Assembly (NCBI RefSeq): GCF_030285665.1
Contig: NZ_CP127295.1
Span: 10,106,001-10,170,000, forward strand
Direction: 5' to 3'
DNA: 64,000 nt
Origin: Amycolatopsis mongoliensis
GTDB lineage: Bacteria > Actinomycetota > Actinomycetes > Mycobacteriales > Pseudonocardiaceae
Shown here: positions 9,424-20,686 of the stretch, in pieces
How the letters are laid out: each line of letters opens with the position of its first letter
Numbering within the stretch: position 1 is the stretch's first letter
The notes under the pieces: generated by a model
The model's input: only the letters and a program-made list of their open reading frames with translations
Told to the model about the DNA's origin: nothing
Database searches by the model: none
Program-made: the position numbers and the translations under genes

Positions 9424-9455
9424 GTGAAGGCCACCTCGACCGAGGTGGCCTTCAC
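9424..9455. repeat. GTGAAGGCC palindrome (family B, locus 1), possible terminator
   Basis: Perfect inverted repeat: arms GTGAAGGCCACCTCG and its complement separated by AC. It lies 5 bases after the 33-residue frame. It shares the outer GTGAAGGCC arms with four other elements in the window. Confidence 0.85.
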
Positions 9456-9646
9456 CGGCCGACGCGAATCGATTTCCCGTCGGCGTTCCGCAAAACGCCG
9501 TGAATCGCCGCCCGCGCTGCGGAATTCGAATGCTTCCGGCCCGGGTAATCCGTTCGGATACATCTTGCGCAACGGAGCCTTTCGGCTCTTTTCGCGGCCG
9601 CGACCACGCGCCATCGTCGGGACCCCCGACCAAGGAGGCTGGTTGC

Positions 9647-11521
9647 ATGGAACGCTTGTCCCGGACGGCCACCGCTTTCGCGCTGGCCGTCGCGTTGTCG
9701 CTCGCGGGCTCGGCAGGCCCGGCGTTCGCGGAGGAAGCCGGACCCGAGACTTCGCCCTCGACATCGGCCGATTCCGCACCGGCCGCGGACCGGCCCCCGG
9801 TTCCGGCCCCGGCCGGAGCCGCGAAACCCACCGAATCCCCGAAGGTCACCGAATCCCGGAAACCGGCCGAATCGACGGAGCCCGCCGAATCCCGGAAACC
9901 GACCGGATCGGCAAGACCCGGCGCGACGTCGAGCTCCGCCGAGCCTTCGTCGCGGCCCCACCCCACACCGACGACGGACTCGGCACAGTCTTCGTCCGCC
10001 ACCCCGCCCGAAACGACGCCGACGGCGCCGGCCCAGCCCGACCTCCGGCTCACCGTGGTGCTCGACCGGCCGTCCTACGGGCCGGAAGACCTCGTGGTCG
10101 CCCGGGCGACGATCGTCAACGCGGGCACCGGCGCCGCGACCGGCGTGAACCTGACTTCGGTCGACAACCTGAGCTACCACCTGTGGGACGGCTTCACCGG
10201 CGGGAGCGTTTCGCTCGCGCCGGGCGAGTCGATCGAGAGCGTCACCGGGGCGTACGTGGCGGACGTGACCGGGGACGCGGTGCGGCTGGCGGTCGAGGTG
10301 ACTTCCGCCGAACCGGACGCGAACCCCGCCGACAACGCGGTCACGGTCACCGCGCCCCTCACGGTGGTGCGCGGCGGATTCACCGGCATCGCTTACGGCG
10401 ACCGGAACTGGAACCACGTGCCCGACCCCGGCGAAGCGCTCGCCGGGCTCCGCGTCTACGCCTCCGGCGGCACCCCGAACGGCTTCGTCGAAACGGTGAC
10501 CGACGCCGAGGGCCGATTCGCCTTCCACGACCTGCTCGCCGGTTCCTGGCAGGTGTACGGGGACTCACCCGACTGGACCTTCACCGGCAGCCCGGTGGAG
10601 GTGGACGGCACGCAGGAGCCCGAGGTCGCGGTGCGGGGCCAGTACGACGTCACCGGGTGGCTGTCGGGCTCCGCCCGGTTCGCCGCGCCGACCTACGCCG
10701 TCGGTGACACGGCCCGGATGACCATCACGCTGGCCAACGCGGGCCGCGGCCCGCTGCCCGGCTTGACCGCGACGTCCTGCTCGACCAGTTCGAACGGGAC
10801 CGTCGCGACGGGCGAGCTGGATCCGTCGGGCCCCGGCGTCACCGTCCCGGCCGGAGCCTCGCGGTCGGTCGAGGTCACGGTCCCGGTCGACGCCGCGGCG
10901 GCGAACGCCGGCTACCTGGAGGCCCGCTGCTGGATCGGATCGTCGGAGCCCTACACGGGGATCCAGGTGACCGCGACGACCCGGATCCCCGGCGCCCGCG
11001 CGGCCAAGTCGGTCGGGATCCTGCTCACCCGGCTGCCCTCGTGCTCCTGCCGGCCGCTGTACCGGGCGGTGCCCGACGTCACGGTGTACCTGCGCAACCA
11101 GGTGACCGGGGCGATCGTGGCCAGGGCCGTGACGGACGCGAACGGGTACTTCGCCTTCTTCGACGTTCCCGCGGACCGCTACGACCTCGGGCTCGTCGGC
11201 CCTTGGCGGGGACTCGGCGGCTCGACGCCGGTCTTCCCGGTGCGCGGCGGGGACGACGGATCCGGGTCGGCTTACACCGTCGTGGTGGAGCCCGGCCCGG
11301 ACCAGCCCGACCCGGACGCTGTGCCGGCCCCGCCGGCTGGGGGCAACGGAGCCGTGCCGGCCCCACCGGCCTCAGCGGCCGGGTCCGCGCATCCCGTGCT
11401 CGCGCAGGCGCACACGCTGGCGTCGACCGGCACGAACGTCGGCTGGCTGGCGCTGGGCGGCTTCGCGACCTTCCTCGTCGGCGCGGCGCTGGTGCTCGGC
11501 ACCCGGCGGCGATCGGTGTGA
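9647..11521 (+). CDS. LAXTG-anchored surface protein with SdrD/Cna-B-like domains
   Basis: Cell-wall surface protein of 624 residues. It has a Sec signal peptide (residues 1-28, ending AFA), a low-complexity Pro/Ser/Glu stalk to about 125, and a CARDB-like beta domain (about 130-230). An SdrD-B-like domain begins GIAYGDRNWNHVPDPGEALAG (near 245), followed by a second beta domain and another Cna-B/SdrD-like module with VTDANGYFAFFDVPA (near 545). The C-terminus is a sorting signal: LASTG near residue 591, a hydrophobic helix and RRR. LAXTG is the motif used by class E sortases of actinomycetes. The start follows AAGGAGG. No sortase gene is in the window. Ligand or function unknown. Confidence 0.88.
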   Translation: MERLSRTATAFALAVALSLAGSAGPAFAEEAGPETSPSTSADSAPAADRPPVPAPAGAAKPTESPKVTESRKPAESTEPAESRKPTGSARPGATSSSAEPSSRPHPTPTTDSAQSSSATPPETTPTAPAQPDLRLTVVLDRPSYGPEDLVVARATIVNAGTGAATGVNLTSVDNLSYHLWDGFTGGSVSLAPGESIESVTGAYVADVTGDAVRLAVEVTSAEPDANPADNAVTVTAPLTVVRGGFTGIAYGDRNWNHVPDPGEALAGLRVYASGGTPNGFVETVTDAEGRFAFHDLLAGSWQVYGDSPDWTFTGSPVEVDGTQEPEVAVRGQYDVTGWLSGSARFAAPTYAVGDTARMTITLANAGRGPLPGLTATSCSTSSNGTVATGELDPSGPGVTVPAGASRSVEVTVPVDAAAANAGYLEARCWIGSSEPYTGIQVTATTRIPGARAAKSVGILLTRLPSCSCRPLYRAVPDVTVYLRNQVTGAIVARAVTDANGYFAFFDVPADRYDLGLVGPWRGLGGSTPVFPVRGGDDGSGSAYTVVVEPGPDQPDPDAVPAPPAGGNGAVPAPPASAAGSAHPVLAQAHTLASTGTNVGWLALGGFATFLVGAALVLGTRRRSV

Positions 11522-11597
11522 GGAATCCGCCGGACCGGCCGCGGCGGCCGGTCCGGCGGGACAGCGCCCGCTCGCGCCGAGATGACCGCTGAACGCC

Positions 11598-11634
11598 GTG
11601 AAGGCCACCTTGACGAACTCAAGGTGGCCTTCAC
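11598..11634. terminator. Bidirectional terminator-like palindrome (family B, locus 2)
   Basis: Perfect 16-bp arms (GTGAAGGCCACCTTGA and complement) around a 5-base loop CGAAC, in the gap between the convergent surface-protein and rnj genes. No long T-run follows on either side, so intrinsic termination is inferred from position and stem. Confidence 0.75.
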
Positions 11635-11649
11635 GAACTCGGGACGAGA

Positions 11650-14459
<2,810 letters not shown>

Positions 14460-15944
14460 CTACTTGACCTTGGTCACGATCGGGGCGGAGATCGGGCCGC
14501 CGTCGGCCTTGGCCAGCACGCAGTAGAACTCGCGCGTCGGATACTCGCCGCTCTCGGCCGGGACGCTCTGCCACTGCGCCTGCGTCGGCACGAGCGCCCG
14601 GTAGGTGAGGCCGTCGCGCCTGGTCTCGGGGACGATCGACGAGCGGAACGAAGCCGCGCAGCGGGCTTCGGCGGCGGCGGTGACGGCGGGCAGGCCCGGG
14701 TAGGCGGCGACCGTCGCGTCGCTGTCGGACCAGTTCGTGGTGCCGATGACGTCCCCGCTGTCGTAGATCTCGAGGGTGTGGCTTTCCTTGCAGTCGCCGT
14801 CGTTCGCGTCGCTGATGACGCCGCCGTCCTGGACCGGGGCGTTGTAGCAGAGGTAGCTCGAACTGGCGTCGACCTGCATCTGCCCGCCGACGCCGAAGGT
14901 CATCGTCGGCAGCTTCTGCTCGTCGGCGGCCGGGGCCTCGAACGCCTTGCCCGCGAAGAACCCGCCGACCAGGGCGGCCACGACCAGGACCGCGGCGGCC
15001 GAGAGCCGCAGAGCGCGGTGGTCCTTCTTCGGCGGCTGGGGCGCGACCCGCGTCATCGGGTTGACCATGGCGGTGCCGCCCGGCGGGGTGGGCCGCATGC
15101 CCTGCGCCGTGGTCAGCAGGTTCTGCGCCTGGGCGGCGGTGAGGCGCGCGTCGGGGTTGGCGACGAGCAGGCCGAGGATGGCCGCGGCGATCGGGCCCTG
15201 GCCGCGGGTCAGGTACGGGATCTCGGTCATGATCGCGTGCAGCGTCGCGGCGGTGGTCGCGCGCTCGAACGGGATCGAGCCTTCGACGGCGAAGAACAGC
15301 GTCGCGCCGAGGGACCACAGGTCGGACGCGGGCAGCGCTTCCCGGCCTTCGACGCGCTCCGGCGCCATGAACGCGGGCGAGCCGACGATCATGCCGCTGG
15401 TGGTCAGCCGCGGGTCGTCGACGGCGTGGGCGATGCCGAAGTCGGTGAGCTTCACGCGGCCGTCCGGCGCGACGAGGATGTTCGCCGGCTTGACGTCCCG
15501 GTGCACGATCCCGGCGGCGTGCGCGGCCTGCAGCGCGGCCAGCACCCGCTCCCCCAGTTGCGCCGCCTGCGCGGAGGGCATCGGGCCACGCTGCCGGACG
15601 AGGTCGGCGAGGCTCGGGGCTTCGACGAGCTCCATCACGATGAAGGTGGTGCCGCCGTCGGTGACGACGTCGTAGACGGTGACGACGGCGGGGTCGTTGA
15701 GCCGCCCGCCGGTGCGCACCTCGCGCAGCGCGCGTTCGGAGAAGACGGCGGCGGACTCGGCGTCGGGCAGCCGCAGCTCCTTGACGGCGACCTGGCGGCC
15801 GATGACCTGGTCCTGCGCCCGCCAGACGACACCCATGCCACCCCGGCCGAGCTCACCGAGCAGGGCGTAACGGCCGGCGACAACCCGCTGACCAGGCGTG
15901 ACGGGCGCCTGTGGTGGGTACGGCCGGGTCTGTTCGTCGGTCAC
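14460..15944 (-). CDS. Transmembrane Hanks-type serine/threonine protein kinase
   Basis: Receptor-like kinase of 494 residues. The kinase domain spans about 26-285: glycine loop GRGGMG, lysine in VAVKEL, catalytic loop HRDVKPANIL, TDFG and the MAPE loop are all present, so it should be active. A Pro-rich linker and one membrane helix (about 308-328) lead to a C-terminal extracellular domain of about 165 residues with four cysteines (YLCYN, GDCKESH, ARCAAS, FYCVL). Its GDCxxxH pattern recalls septum-formation-type domains, and there are no PASTA repeats. The GTG start follows GAAGGAG. Ligand and substrates unknown. Confidence 0.92.
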   Translation of the reverse strand: MTDEQTRPYPPQAPVTPGQRVVAGRYALLGELGRGGMGVVWRAQDQVIGRQVAVKELRLPDAESAAVFSERALREVRTGGRLNDPAVVTVYDVVTDGGTTFIVMELVEAPSLADLVRQRGPMPSAQAAQLGERVLAALQAAHAAGIVHRDVKPANILVAPDGRVKLTDFGIAHAVDDPRLTTSGMIVGSPAFMAPERVEGREALPASDLWSLGATLFFAVEGSIPFERATTAATLHAIMTEIPYLTRGQGPIAAAILGLLVANPDARLTAAQAQNLLTTAQGMRPTPPGGTAMVNPMTRVAPQPPKKDHRALRLSAAAVLVVAALVGGFFAGKAFEAPAADEQKLPTMTFGVGGQMQVDASSSYLCYNAPVQDGGVISDANDGDCKESHTLEIYDSGDVIGTTNWSDSDATVAAYPGLPAVTAAAEARCAASFRSSIVPETRRDGLTYRALVPTQAQWQSVPAESGEYPTREFYCVLAKADGGPISAPIVTKVK

Positions 15945-16032
15945 GGTGCTCCTTCAAGCGGCGGTCGCGCAGATGCTAGTCGGACCGTCGCGAGCCGCCG
16001 GAGGTTCCGCGGATTTCGTGACTCGGCGGGGT

Positions 16033-16479
16033 TCAGCGGGACGAGCCGTAGGCCTCGCCGCGGTACGGGATCCACCGGTAGCCGGGAGCGAAGTCGCTGA
16101 ACGCGGCGCGCTTGCCGGTCGCGGTCCAGATGTCTTCGCTGACCACCAGGCCCGGGAACTTCGTCAGGTCGCTCTCGGCCATCAGCTCGTCGTACGTGCG
16201 GAACGCGCCGGTCTCGGCCCCGGCCCGCGCGTAGCGGTAGACCGGCGGTGCCGTGCGGAGCAGCCAGTAGAGCCGGCGGGCGGCGGCCGTCACGGCCGTC
16301 GCGTCCTCGGCGGACTCGATCCTCTTCTCGCCGAGTTCCTCGGGCGCGATTCCGCACCACCAGCAGCCGCCGCCGTCGGAGAAGATGCGGGACGGGAAAC
16401 CCCGGAAGTGGCGTGCGAGGTCCCGGGCGTGGGTCTCCCGCCCACCGCATTCGGCGTTGAGGGCGAAGATCCAGGCCAT
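16033..16479 (-). CDS. Conserved hypothetical protein, 148 residues
   Basis: I do not recognise a family. The protein is soluble (no signal or membrane segment), with an N-terminal MAWIFALNAECGG and a striking SDGGGCWWCGIAPEELGEK stretch around residues 34-52, whose CxxC could bind metal or form a disulphide. The C-terminal half is rich in aromatic residues (YRWIPYRGEAYG). It begins 25 bases after the mntH stop in the same direction, so it is probably co-transcribed with mntH and may share its metal control. The kinase gene follows after 88 bases. Confidence 0.75.
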   Translation of the reverse strand: MAWIFALNAECGGRETHARDLARHFRGFPSRIFSDGGGCWWCGIAPEELGEKRIESAEDATAVTAAARRLYWLLRTAPPVYRYARAGAETGAFRTYDELMAESDLTKFPGLVVSEDIWTATGKRAAFSDFAPGYRWIPYRGEAYGSSR

Positions 16480-16504
16480 GGCCGAGGCCTCTCTGCTCGT
16501 GGGC

Positions 16505-17746
16505 TCAGCCCGTGAAGGTGAGGTAGATCAGCACCAGGTTGAGCGCGATGATCACCACCGCGATCAGTGACGCCGCGATGGTCGTCAGCCTGCGGTTGGC
16601 GTCCGCCCCCATCAGATCACGGTCGGCCGTCAGCCGGATCAGGGGCACCAGCGCGAACGGGATCCCGAACGACAGGACCACCTGCGAGACGACCAGGGCG
16701 GTACTCGGATCGGCGCCGAGGGCGAGCACCACGATCGCCGGGGCGAGCGTCACGAGACGGCGTACGACCAGCGGAATCCGCTTGTGCAGCAACCCCTGCA
16801 TGATCATCGCGCCCGCGTACGCGCCCACCGACGTCGACGCCAGGCCCGAGGCCAGCAGGCCGATCGCGAACATCAGCGCGATCCCCGGGCCGAGGGCCGC
16901 CGCGACCGCGCTGTGCGCGCCCTCGATGCTGTCGACGCCGTCCTGGCCCTGGAGGTTCGTCGCGGCGAGCAGCAGCATCCCGAGGTTCACCGCGCCGGCC
17001 AGCAGCATCGCGAGGCCGACGTCGGCGCGGGTGACGCGCAGCAGCCGACGGCGGGTCGTGACGTCCGGGCGGCCGTGCCGGTCGCGGACCAGGCCGGAGT
17101 GCAGGTAGACGGCGTGCGGCATGACCGTCGCGCCCAGCATCGCGGCGGCGATGAGGATGCTGCCGGAGCCGTCGAACTTCGGCACGAGCCCGCCGAGCGT
17201 GCCCGACGCCGACGGCGGCTCGACGAACAGGCTGGCCAGGAAGCCGACCGCGATGACCAGCAGCAGGCCGGTGACGACGCGCTCGAACGTCCGCTGGCCG
17301 CCGCGGTCCTGGACCGCCAGCAGCGTCAGCGAAACCGCGCCGGTGATCAGGCCGCCGACGACGAGCGGCAGGTCGAACAGCAGGTACAGGGCGATGGCGC
17401 CGCCGACGACCTCGGCGAGGTCGGTGGCGATGGCGACGACCTCGGCCTGCAGCCAGTAGGCCAGCCGCGCGGGCCGCGACAGCCGGGCGCGCAGGGCCTC
17501 CGGCAGCGACATCCCGCTGACCAGGCCGAGCTTCGCCGACAGGTACTGCACGAGCACGGCCATCAGGTTCGCCGCGACGATCACCCACACCAGCAGGTAG
17601 CCGTAGCGGGCGCCGGCACTGATGTTGGACGCGACGTTCCCCGGGTCGACGTAGGCGATCGCGGCGACGAACGCCGGGCCCAGCAGGGCCGACCCGGTGC
17701 GCAGGCGCGACGCGAGTCTCGGCCGGACAGCCTCGGTGACCGCCAT
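16505..17746 (-). CDS. mntH: NRAMP-family Mn2+/H+ symporter
   Basis: Divalent-metal importer of 413 residues with about eleven membrane helices. The metal-site motif DPGN is in helix 1 (AIAYVDPGNVASN, near residue 37), and the helix 6 motif MPHAVYLHS is present with the Met expected for manganese selectivity. The ATG at 17746 follows GAGGCAGG; the upstream ATG/GTG extension lacks support. The promoter region holds TTGTCA and TAAACT hexamers 18 bases apart with an MntR-like dyad lying between and over them, so Mn-dependent repression is likely. Confidence 0.94.
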   Translation of the reverse strand: MAVTEAVRPRLASRLRTGSALLGPAFVAAIAYVDPGNVASNISAGARYGYLLVWVIVAANLMAVLVQYLSAKLGLVSGMSLPEALRARLSRPARLAYWLQAEVVAIATDLAEVVGGAIALYLLFDLPLVVGGLITGAVSLTLLAVQDRGGQRTFERVVTGLLLVIAVGFLASLFVEPPSASGTLGGLVPKFDGSGSILIAAAMLGATVMPHAVYLHSGLVRDRHGRPDVTTRRRLLRVTRADVGLAMLLAGAVNLGMLLLAATNLQGQDGVDSIEGAHSAVAAALGPGIALMFAIGLLASGLASTSVGAYAGAMIMQGLLHKRIPLVVRRLVTLAPAIVVLALGADPSTALVVSQVVLSFGIPFALVPLIRLTADRDLMGADANRRLTTIAASLIAVVIIALNLVLIYLTFTG

Positions 17747-17787
17747 GGCGCCTGCCTCTCGAACCGGATATCGGGGACCCAAACACG

Positions 17788-17817
17788 AAGTTTAGGCACG
17801 CCGAACTTTCCTTGACA
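17788..17817 (-). promoter_or_regulatory. mntH promoter with MntR/DtxR-like operator
   Basis: On the minus strand TTGTCA (17812-17817) and TAAACT (17788-17793) are 18 bases apart. The imperfect dyad AAGTTTAGGCACGCCGAACTT, read as plus-strand halves AAGTTTAGG and CCGAACTT around CACG (17788-17808), overlaps the -10 and spacer. TTTAGG-N4-CC(g/t)AA is the general shape of DtxR/MntR boxes. The start codon is 42 bases downstream. No regulator gene of that family is in the window. Confidence 0.7.
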
Positions 17818-17847
17818 AGAGTGACGGCTCCCACCCCCAGCCCCCGG

Positions 17848-17906
17848 AAAGCCGTGAAGGCCTCCTTACCGGCTCTTATGGCCGGCAAGGAGGCCTTCAC
17901 GGCTTT
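17848..17906. terminator. Long palindrome after the thyX-ACT operon (family B, locus 3)
   Basis: 26-bp arms starting AAAGCCGTGAAGGCC with one mismatch, around the loop TCTTATG. It follows the stop of the minus-strand ACT gene (17911) and is read on that strand with a terminal TTT, consistent with an intrinsic terminator that also insulates mntH. Confidence 0.8.
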
Positions 17907-17910
17907 GGAG

Positions 17911-18306
17911 TCAGGGGTGCGCGACTTCGTGGCCGGACTCGCGCAGCGCCTTCACCGCGTGGCCGAGGTCGGTGGCGCGGACCAGGATGTGGTCGGTGTC
18001 GAAGGTGGACATCGAGAACAGCGCGACCCCGGCCGCGGCCAGCTCCGATGCCAGCGCGGCGATGATGCCGGTGAGCGTGAACTCCAGCGGCCCGCGGACC
18101 GAGAGCAGCCGCCAGCCGTCCTCCGCCGTGCCGCCGGACGGTTCTCGCCCGGCCGGGCAGATCACGGACAGCTCCTCGGGCGTCCGGGTCACCGAGACGA
18201 ACGCGGGCTCGCCGGGAGCGAGCAGCTCGGCGGGCACCGGGGCGTCCGCGGGCAGCCGCACGACGGCGTACTCACCGGGCCGGACATCGATCGCAAGACG
18301 CTTCAT
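17911..18306 (-). CDS. ACT-domain protein
   Basis: Small cytoplasmic protein of 131 residues resembling the ACT-domain family of amino-acid-sensing proteins (beta-alpha-beta-beta-alpha-beta twice). The segment EFTLTGIIAALASELAAAGVALFSMSTFDTDHILV (from about residue 77) is the typical second ACT helix and strands. No catalytic domain is attached, so a ligand-binding or regulatory role is likely. Its ATG overlaps the thyX stop by one base (TGATG), giving coupled translation. The link to thymidylate synthesis is positional only. Confidence 0.82.
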   Translation of the reverse strand: MKRLAIDVRPGEYAVVRLPADAPVPAELLAPGEPAFVSVTRTPEELSVICPAGREPSGGTAEDGWRLLSVRGPLEFTLTGIIAALASELAAAGVALFSMSTFDTDHILVRATDLGHAVKALRESGHEVAHP

Positions 18307-19058
18307 CAGCCTTCGAACACCTTCGGGCTCGTAGCGATCTCGGTGCCGTCCGGCAGCGTCGAGATGGTGAAGTCGGCGAACACGTTCGCCGCGGCCTTCT
18401 GCAGGTGCCGCAGGCACTCCACGGCCAGTTCGCGGATCTCGACGTCGGCGTGCTCGGTGGCGCGCATCGCGACGAAGTGGCGCCACGCCCGGTAGTTCCC
18501 GGTGACGACGATGCGGGTCTCGGTCGCGTTCGGCAGCACGGCCCGTGCGGCCTGGCGAGCCTGCTTCCGGCGCAGGGTCGCGCTCGGGACGTCGGCGAAC
18601 TTCTCTTCGAGGCCGGCCAGGAGCTCGGTGTAGGCGTCGACGCTCGCCTGGGCCGCGGCGAGGAACTTCTCGTGCAGCACGGGGTCGTTCGCGATGACGT
18701 CCGGCTCGACGATCTCGGCGTCGCGCTCGGGCACGTACCGCTGGGAGAGCTGCGAGTACGAGAAGTGGCGGTGCCGGATCAGCTCGTGGGTCAGGGAGCG
18801 TGAGATGCCGGTGATGTAGAAGGTCACCGAACCGTGCTCCAGCACCGAAAGGTGGCCGACGTCGATGATGTGCTCGAGGTAGCCGGCGTTGGTCGCGGTG
18901 GCGGGGTTCGGCTTCTTCCAGGACTGGTAGCAGGCGCGGCCGGCGAACTCGGCGAGCGCCTCGCCGCCTTCCGCGTCGGTCGTCCACGGGACGTCCGCGG
19001 GCGGGAAGAACTCCGTCTTCGCGATCAGCTGCACCCTCGGTGACACGGTTTCGGCCAC
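18306..19058 (-). CDS. thyX: Flavin-dependent thymidylate synthase
   Basis: Converts dUMP to dTMP using methylene-tetrahydrofolate, FAD and NADPH. The 250-residue length is typical. The ThyX signature RHR-x7-S is read in [14 protein letters not shown] near residue 85, with HxSxxEH ([14 protein letters not shown]) just before it and RxxWRHF downstream. The GTG at 19058 is chosen because it gives the family length and follows GGAAG; a longer frame to 19127 adds a non-conserved leader. It sits near dapA/rnj as in mycobacteria, separated by the kinase and mntH group. Confidence 0.96.
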   Translation of the reverse strand: MAETVSPRVQLIAKTEFFPPADVPWTTDAEGGEALAEFAGRACYQSWKKPNPATATNAGYLEHIIDVGHLSVLEHGSVTFYITGISRSLTHELIRHRHFSYSQLSQRYVPERDAEIVEPDVIANDPVLHEKFLAAAQASVDAYTELLAGLEEKFADVPSATLRRKQARQAARAVLPNATETRIVVTGNYRAWRHFVAMRATEHADVEIRELAVECLRHLQKAAANVFADFTISTLPDGTEIATSPKVFEG

Positions 19059-19144
19059 GTCCGCACTTCCTTCCGCAGGCTCACCCGGAAGCCTAACCGC
19101 GTGAGGGCGCCCACTCCCGGGGGACACGTGACGGCATGGCCTCC

Positions 19145-19180
19145 TTGACTGACGCCACTAATGACGTCATAGTGGTGTCA
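19145..19180 (+). promoter_or_regulatory. Leaderless promoter covered by an inverted-repeat operator
   Basis: TTGACT (19145-19150) and CATAGT (19168-19173) are 17 bases apart, and the ATG begins 6 bases after the -10. An inverted repeat with 11-bp arms, TGACGCCACTA and TAGTGGTGTCA (one mismatch, 9-base spacer), spans 19150-19180 and so overlaps spacer, -10 and the start codon. The downstream gene encodes a ribbon-helix-helix protein, so autoregulation is the simplest reading. Confidence 0.72.
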
Positions 19181-19692
19181 TGGACCTGACGCCGTACATC
19201 GCCAACCTTCGCGAGGACCTCGCGAACACGGCTGCCGCCGGGGACGAGCAGACCCGGCGGGCGGCCGCACTGCTGTCCTCCGCGCTCGAACCCGCCGTCC
19301 GCCTGACGCTGATGAACGCCCTCGCCGACCTCGCTGCCGAGGTCACAGCCGCTTTGCCCGGCCAGGTGGTCGACGTGCGACTGGACGGCCGGGACGTTCG
19401 CGTGGTCGTGACGGGGGCGGCCGAAGAGGCGCCGCCACGCGCGACACCACGTGACACCACGCCGCCGCCACCGATCGACGGCGGTGACATCTCGCGCATC
19501 ACGCTGCGCCTGGTCGAGCAGATCAAGGGCCAGGCGGAGCGGGCGGCGCAGGCGCAGGGCGTCTCGCTGAACACGTTCGTCTCCCAGGCCGTCCAGGGAG
19601 CGCTGGGGCACGGCTCGCTCGGCGGGGGCCCCAAGCACCACGGCAAGGGCGAACGGCCCGGGTCGCACCTGCACGGCTGGGTAGAAGGCTGA
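19180..19692 (+). CDS. Ribbon-helix-helix (HicB/Arc-like) DNA-binding protein
   Basis: Protein of 170 residues with three parts. The N-terminal helical region (1-60) begins MDLTPYIANLREDLA; a short beta region (about 62-80, VVDVRLDGRDVRVVVTG) follows; the C-terminal ribbon-helix-helix, about residues 104-142, reads SRITLRLVEQIKG...GVSLNTFVSQAVQGAL. A Gly/His-rich tail ends the protein. RHH proteins bind DNA as dimers, often as antitoxins, but no toxin-like gene is adjacent: the partner is a DUF4097 protein 11 bases downstream. The start has no ribosome site and is probably leaderless. Confidence 0.82.
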   Translation: MDLTPYIANLREDLANTAAAGDEQTRRAAALLSSALEPAVRLTLMNALADLAAEVTAALPGQVVDVRLDGRDVRVVVTGAAEEAPPRATPRDTTPPPPIDGGDISRITLRLVEQIKGQAERAAQAQGVSLNTFVSQAVQGALGHGSLGGGPKHHGKGERPGSHLHGWVEG

Positions 19693-19703
19693 GGGGATCG
19701 AAG

Positions 19704-20672
19704 ATGAGTGACGAAGAGACGACACCGGCCGAAGAAACGGCCACTCCCGCCGAAGAACCCGCTGCTCAGGCCGAGGAGACGGACAACGAGCTGGTGCGGA
19801 TCGACGAGTTCGAGACCGACGTCCCGCTGGAGCTCGACATCGGCGTGACGATCGGCCGCGTCGAGGTCGTCCTGGAAGGCGACTCCGGTGCCCGCGTCGA
19901 GCTGCGGCACGACCAGGGCGAACAGCAGCCGTGGGTCGCGGGGGTCAACAGCCTGCTGTCCTGGGTCGGCGAGCGCTTCGGCGACCAGCTCGGCGTCGAC
20001 CCGTCGGGGGCGAACCCCGCCGAGGCGGTGCGGCAGAGCCGGATCGAGAAGCTGGGCAACCGCCTGGTCGTCCAGGCGCCGAAGGCGTGGCAGCTGCGCA
20101 ACGTCGCGCTCGCGGTGACCGTGCGCGCCCCGGCGGGCTCGCACGTCGAGGTGCGGGCCGGCGCGGCGGACGTCACCGTGACCGGCTCGGCCGGGCGGGT
20201 GGACCTGCTGACCGGCTCCGGCGAGGTCAAGCTCGACCGCGCCGACGGCTCGGCGACGATCCGCACCGGCAGCGGCGGCATCAAGCTCGGCCCGACGCTC
20301 GGCGGGCTGCAGCTGCGCAGCGGCAGCGGCCACGTCGAGGCGTCGTCGATCGCGGGCTCCGCGACGCTGGCCACCGGCACCGGCGACGTCTGGCTGGGCG
20401 CGGTGTCGGGCGAGGTGATGGCCCGCACGGGCAGCGGCGACCTGTCGGTGGCCGACGCGGCGTCGGGCACGCTCGACCTGATCACCGGCTCCGGCGAGGT
20501 CCGCGTCGGCATCCGCGGCGGCACGGCCGCCGAGGTCGACCTGACCTCCAGCGGCGGCAAGGTGTCCAGCGAGCTGGACGTCGCCGACAGCGCCCCCGAG
20601 GGTGGCGTGAAGCTGAAGGTGCGGGCCCGCACGGGCTCCGGCAACGCCGTGGTGACGCGCGCGGCCGGCTGA
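19704..20672 (+). CDS. DUF4097-family beta-helix protein
   Basis: 322-residue protein without signal peptide or membrane helix. Residues 1-30 are an acidic Glu/Thr/Ala/Pro tail. The body from about 125 is a repeated beta-strand region with a TGSGxV-type turn recurring about every 19-20 residues (LTGSGEVKL, RTGSGGIKL, RSGSGHVEA, ATGTGDVWL, RTGSGDLSV, ITGSGEVRV), the hallmark of DUF4097 beta-helices. The molecular function of the family is unknown; some members accompany anti-sigma-like regulators. It has a GAGGGGAT ribosome site and lies 11 bases after the RHH gene in one operon, ended by the terminator at 20687. Confidence 0.88.
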   Translation: MSDEETTPAEETATPAEEPAAQAEETDNELVRIDEFETDVPLELDIGVTIGRVEVVLEGDSGARVELRHDQGEQQPWVAGVNSLLSWVGERFGDQLGVDPSGANPAEAVRQSRIEKLGNRLVVQAPKAWQLRNVALAVTVRAPAGSHVEVRAGAADVTVTGSAGRVDLLTGSGEVKLDRADGSATIRTGSGGIKLGPTLGGLQLRSGSGHVEASSIAGSATLATGTGDVWLGAVSGEVMARTGSGDLSVADAASGTLDLITGSGEVRVGIRGGTAAEVDLTSSGGKVSSELDVADSAPEGGVKLKVRARTGSGNAVVTRAAG

Positions 20673-20686
20673 TGAAAAGGGGGGTG

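Noticed and set aside
9456..9646. Possible c-di-AMP riboswitch before the surface-protein gene
   Set aside because: Small hairpins such as GTCGGG-ACC-CCCGAC are present, but I could not find the conserved core expected of that riboswitch.
19180..20672. Classical toxin-antitoxin pair
   Set aside because: The first gene has an RHH domain, but the partner is a 322-residue DUF4097 beta-helix protein with no toxin features.
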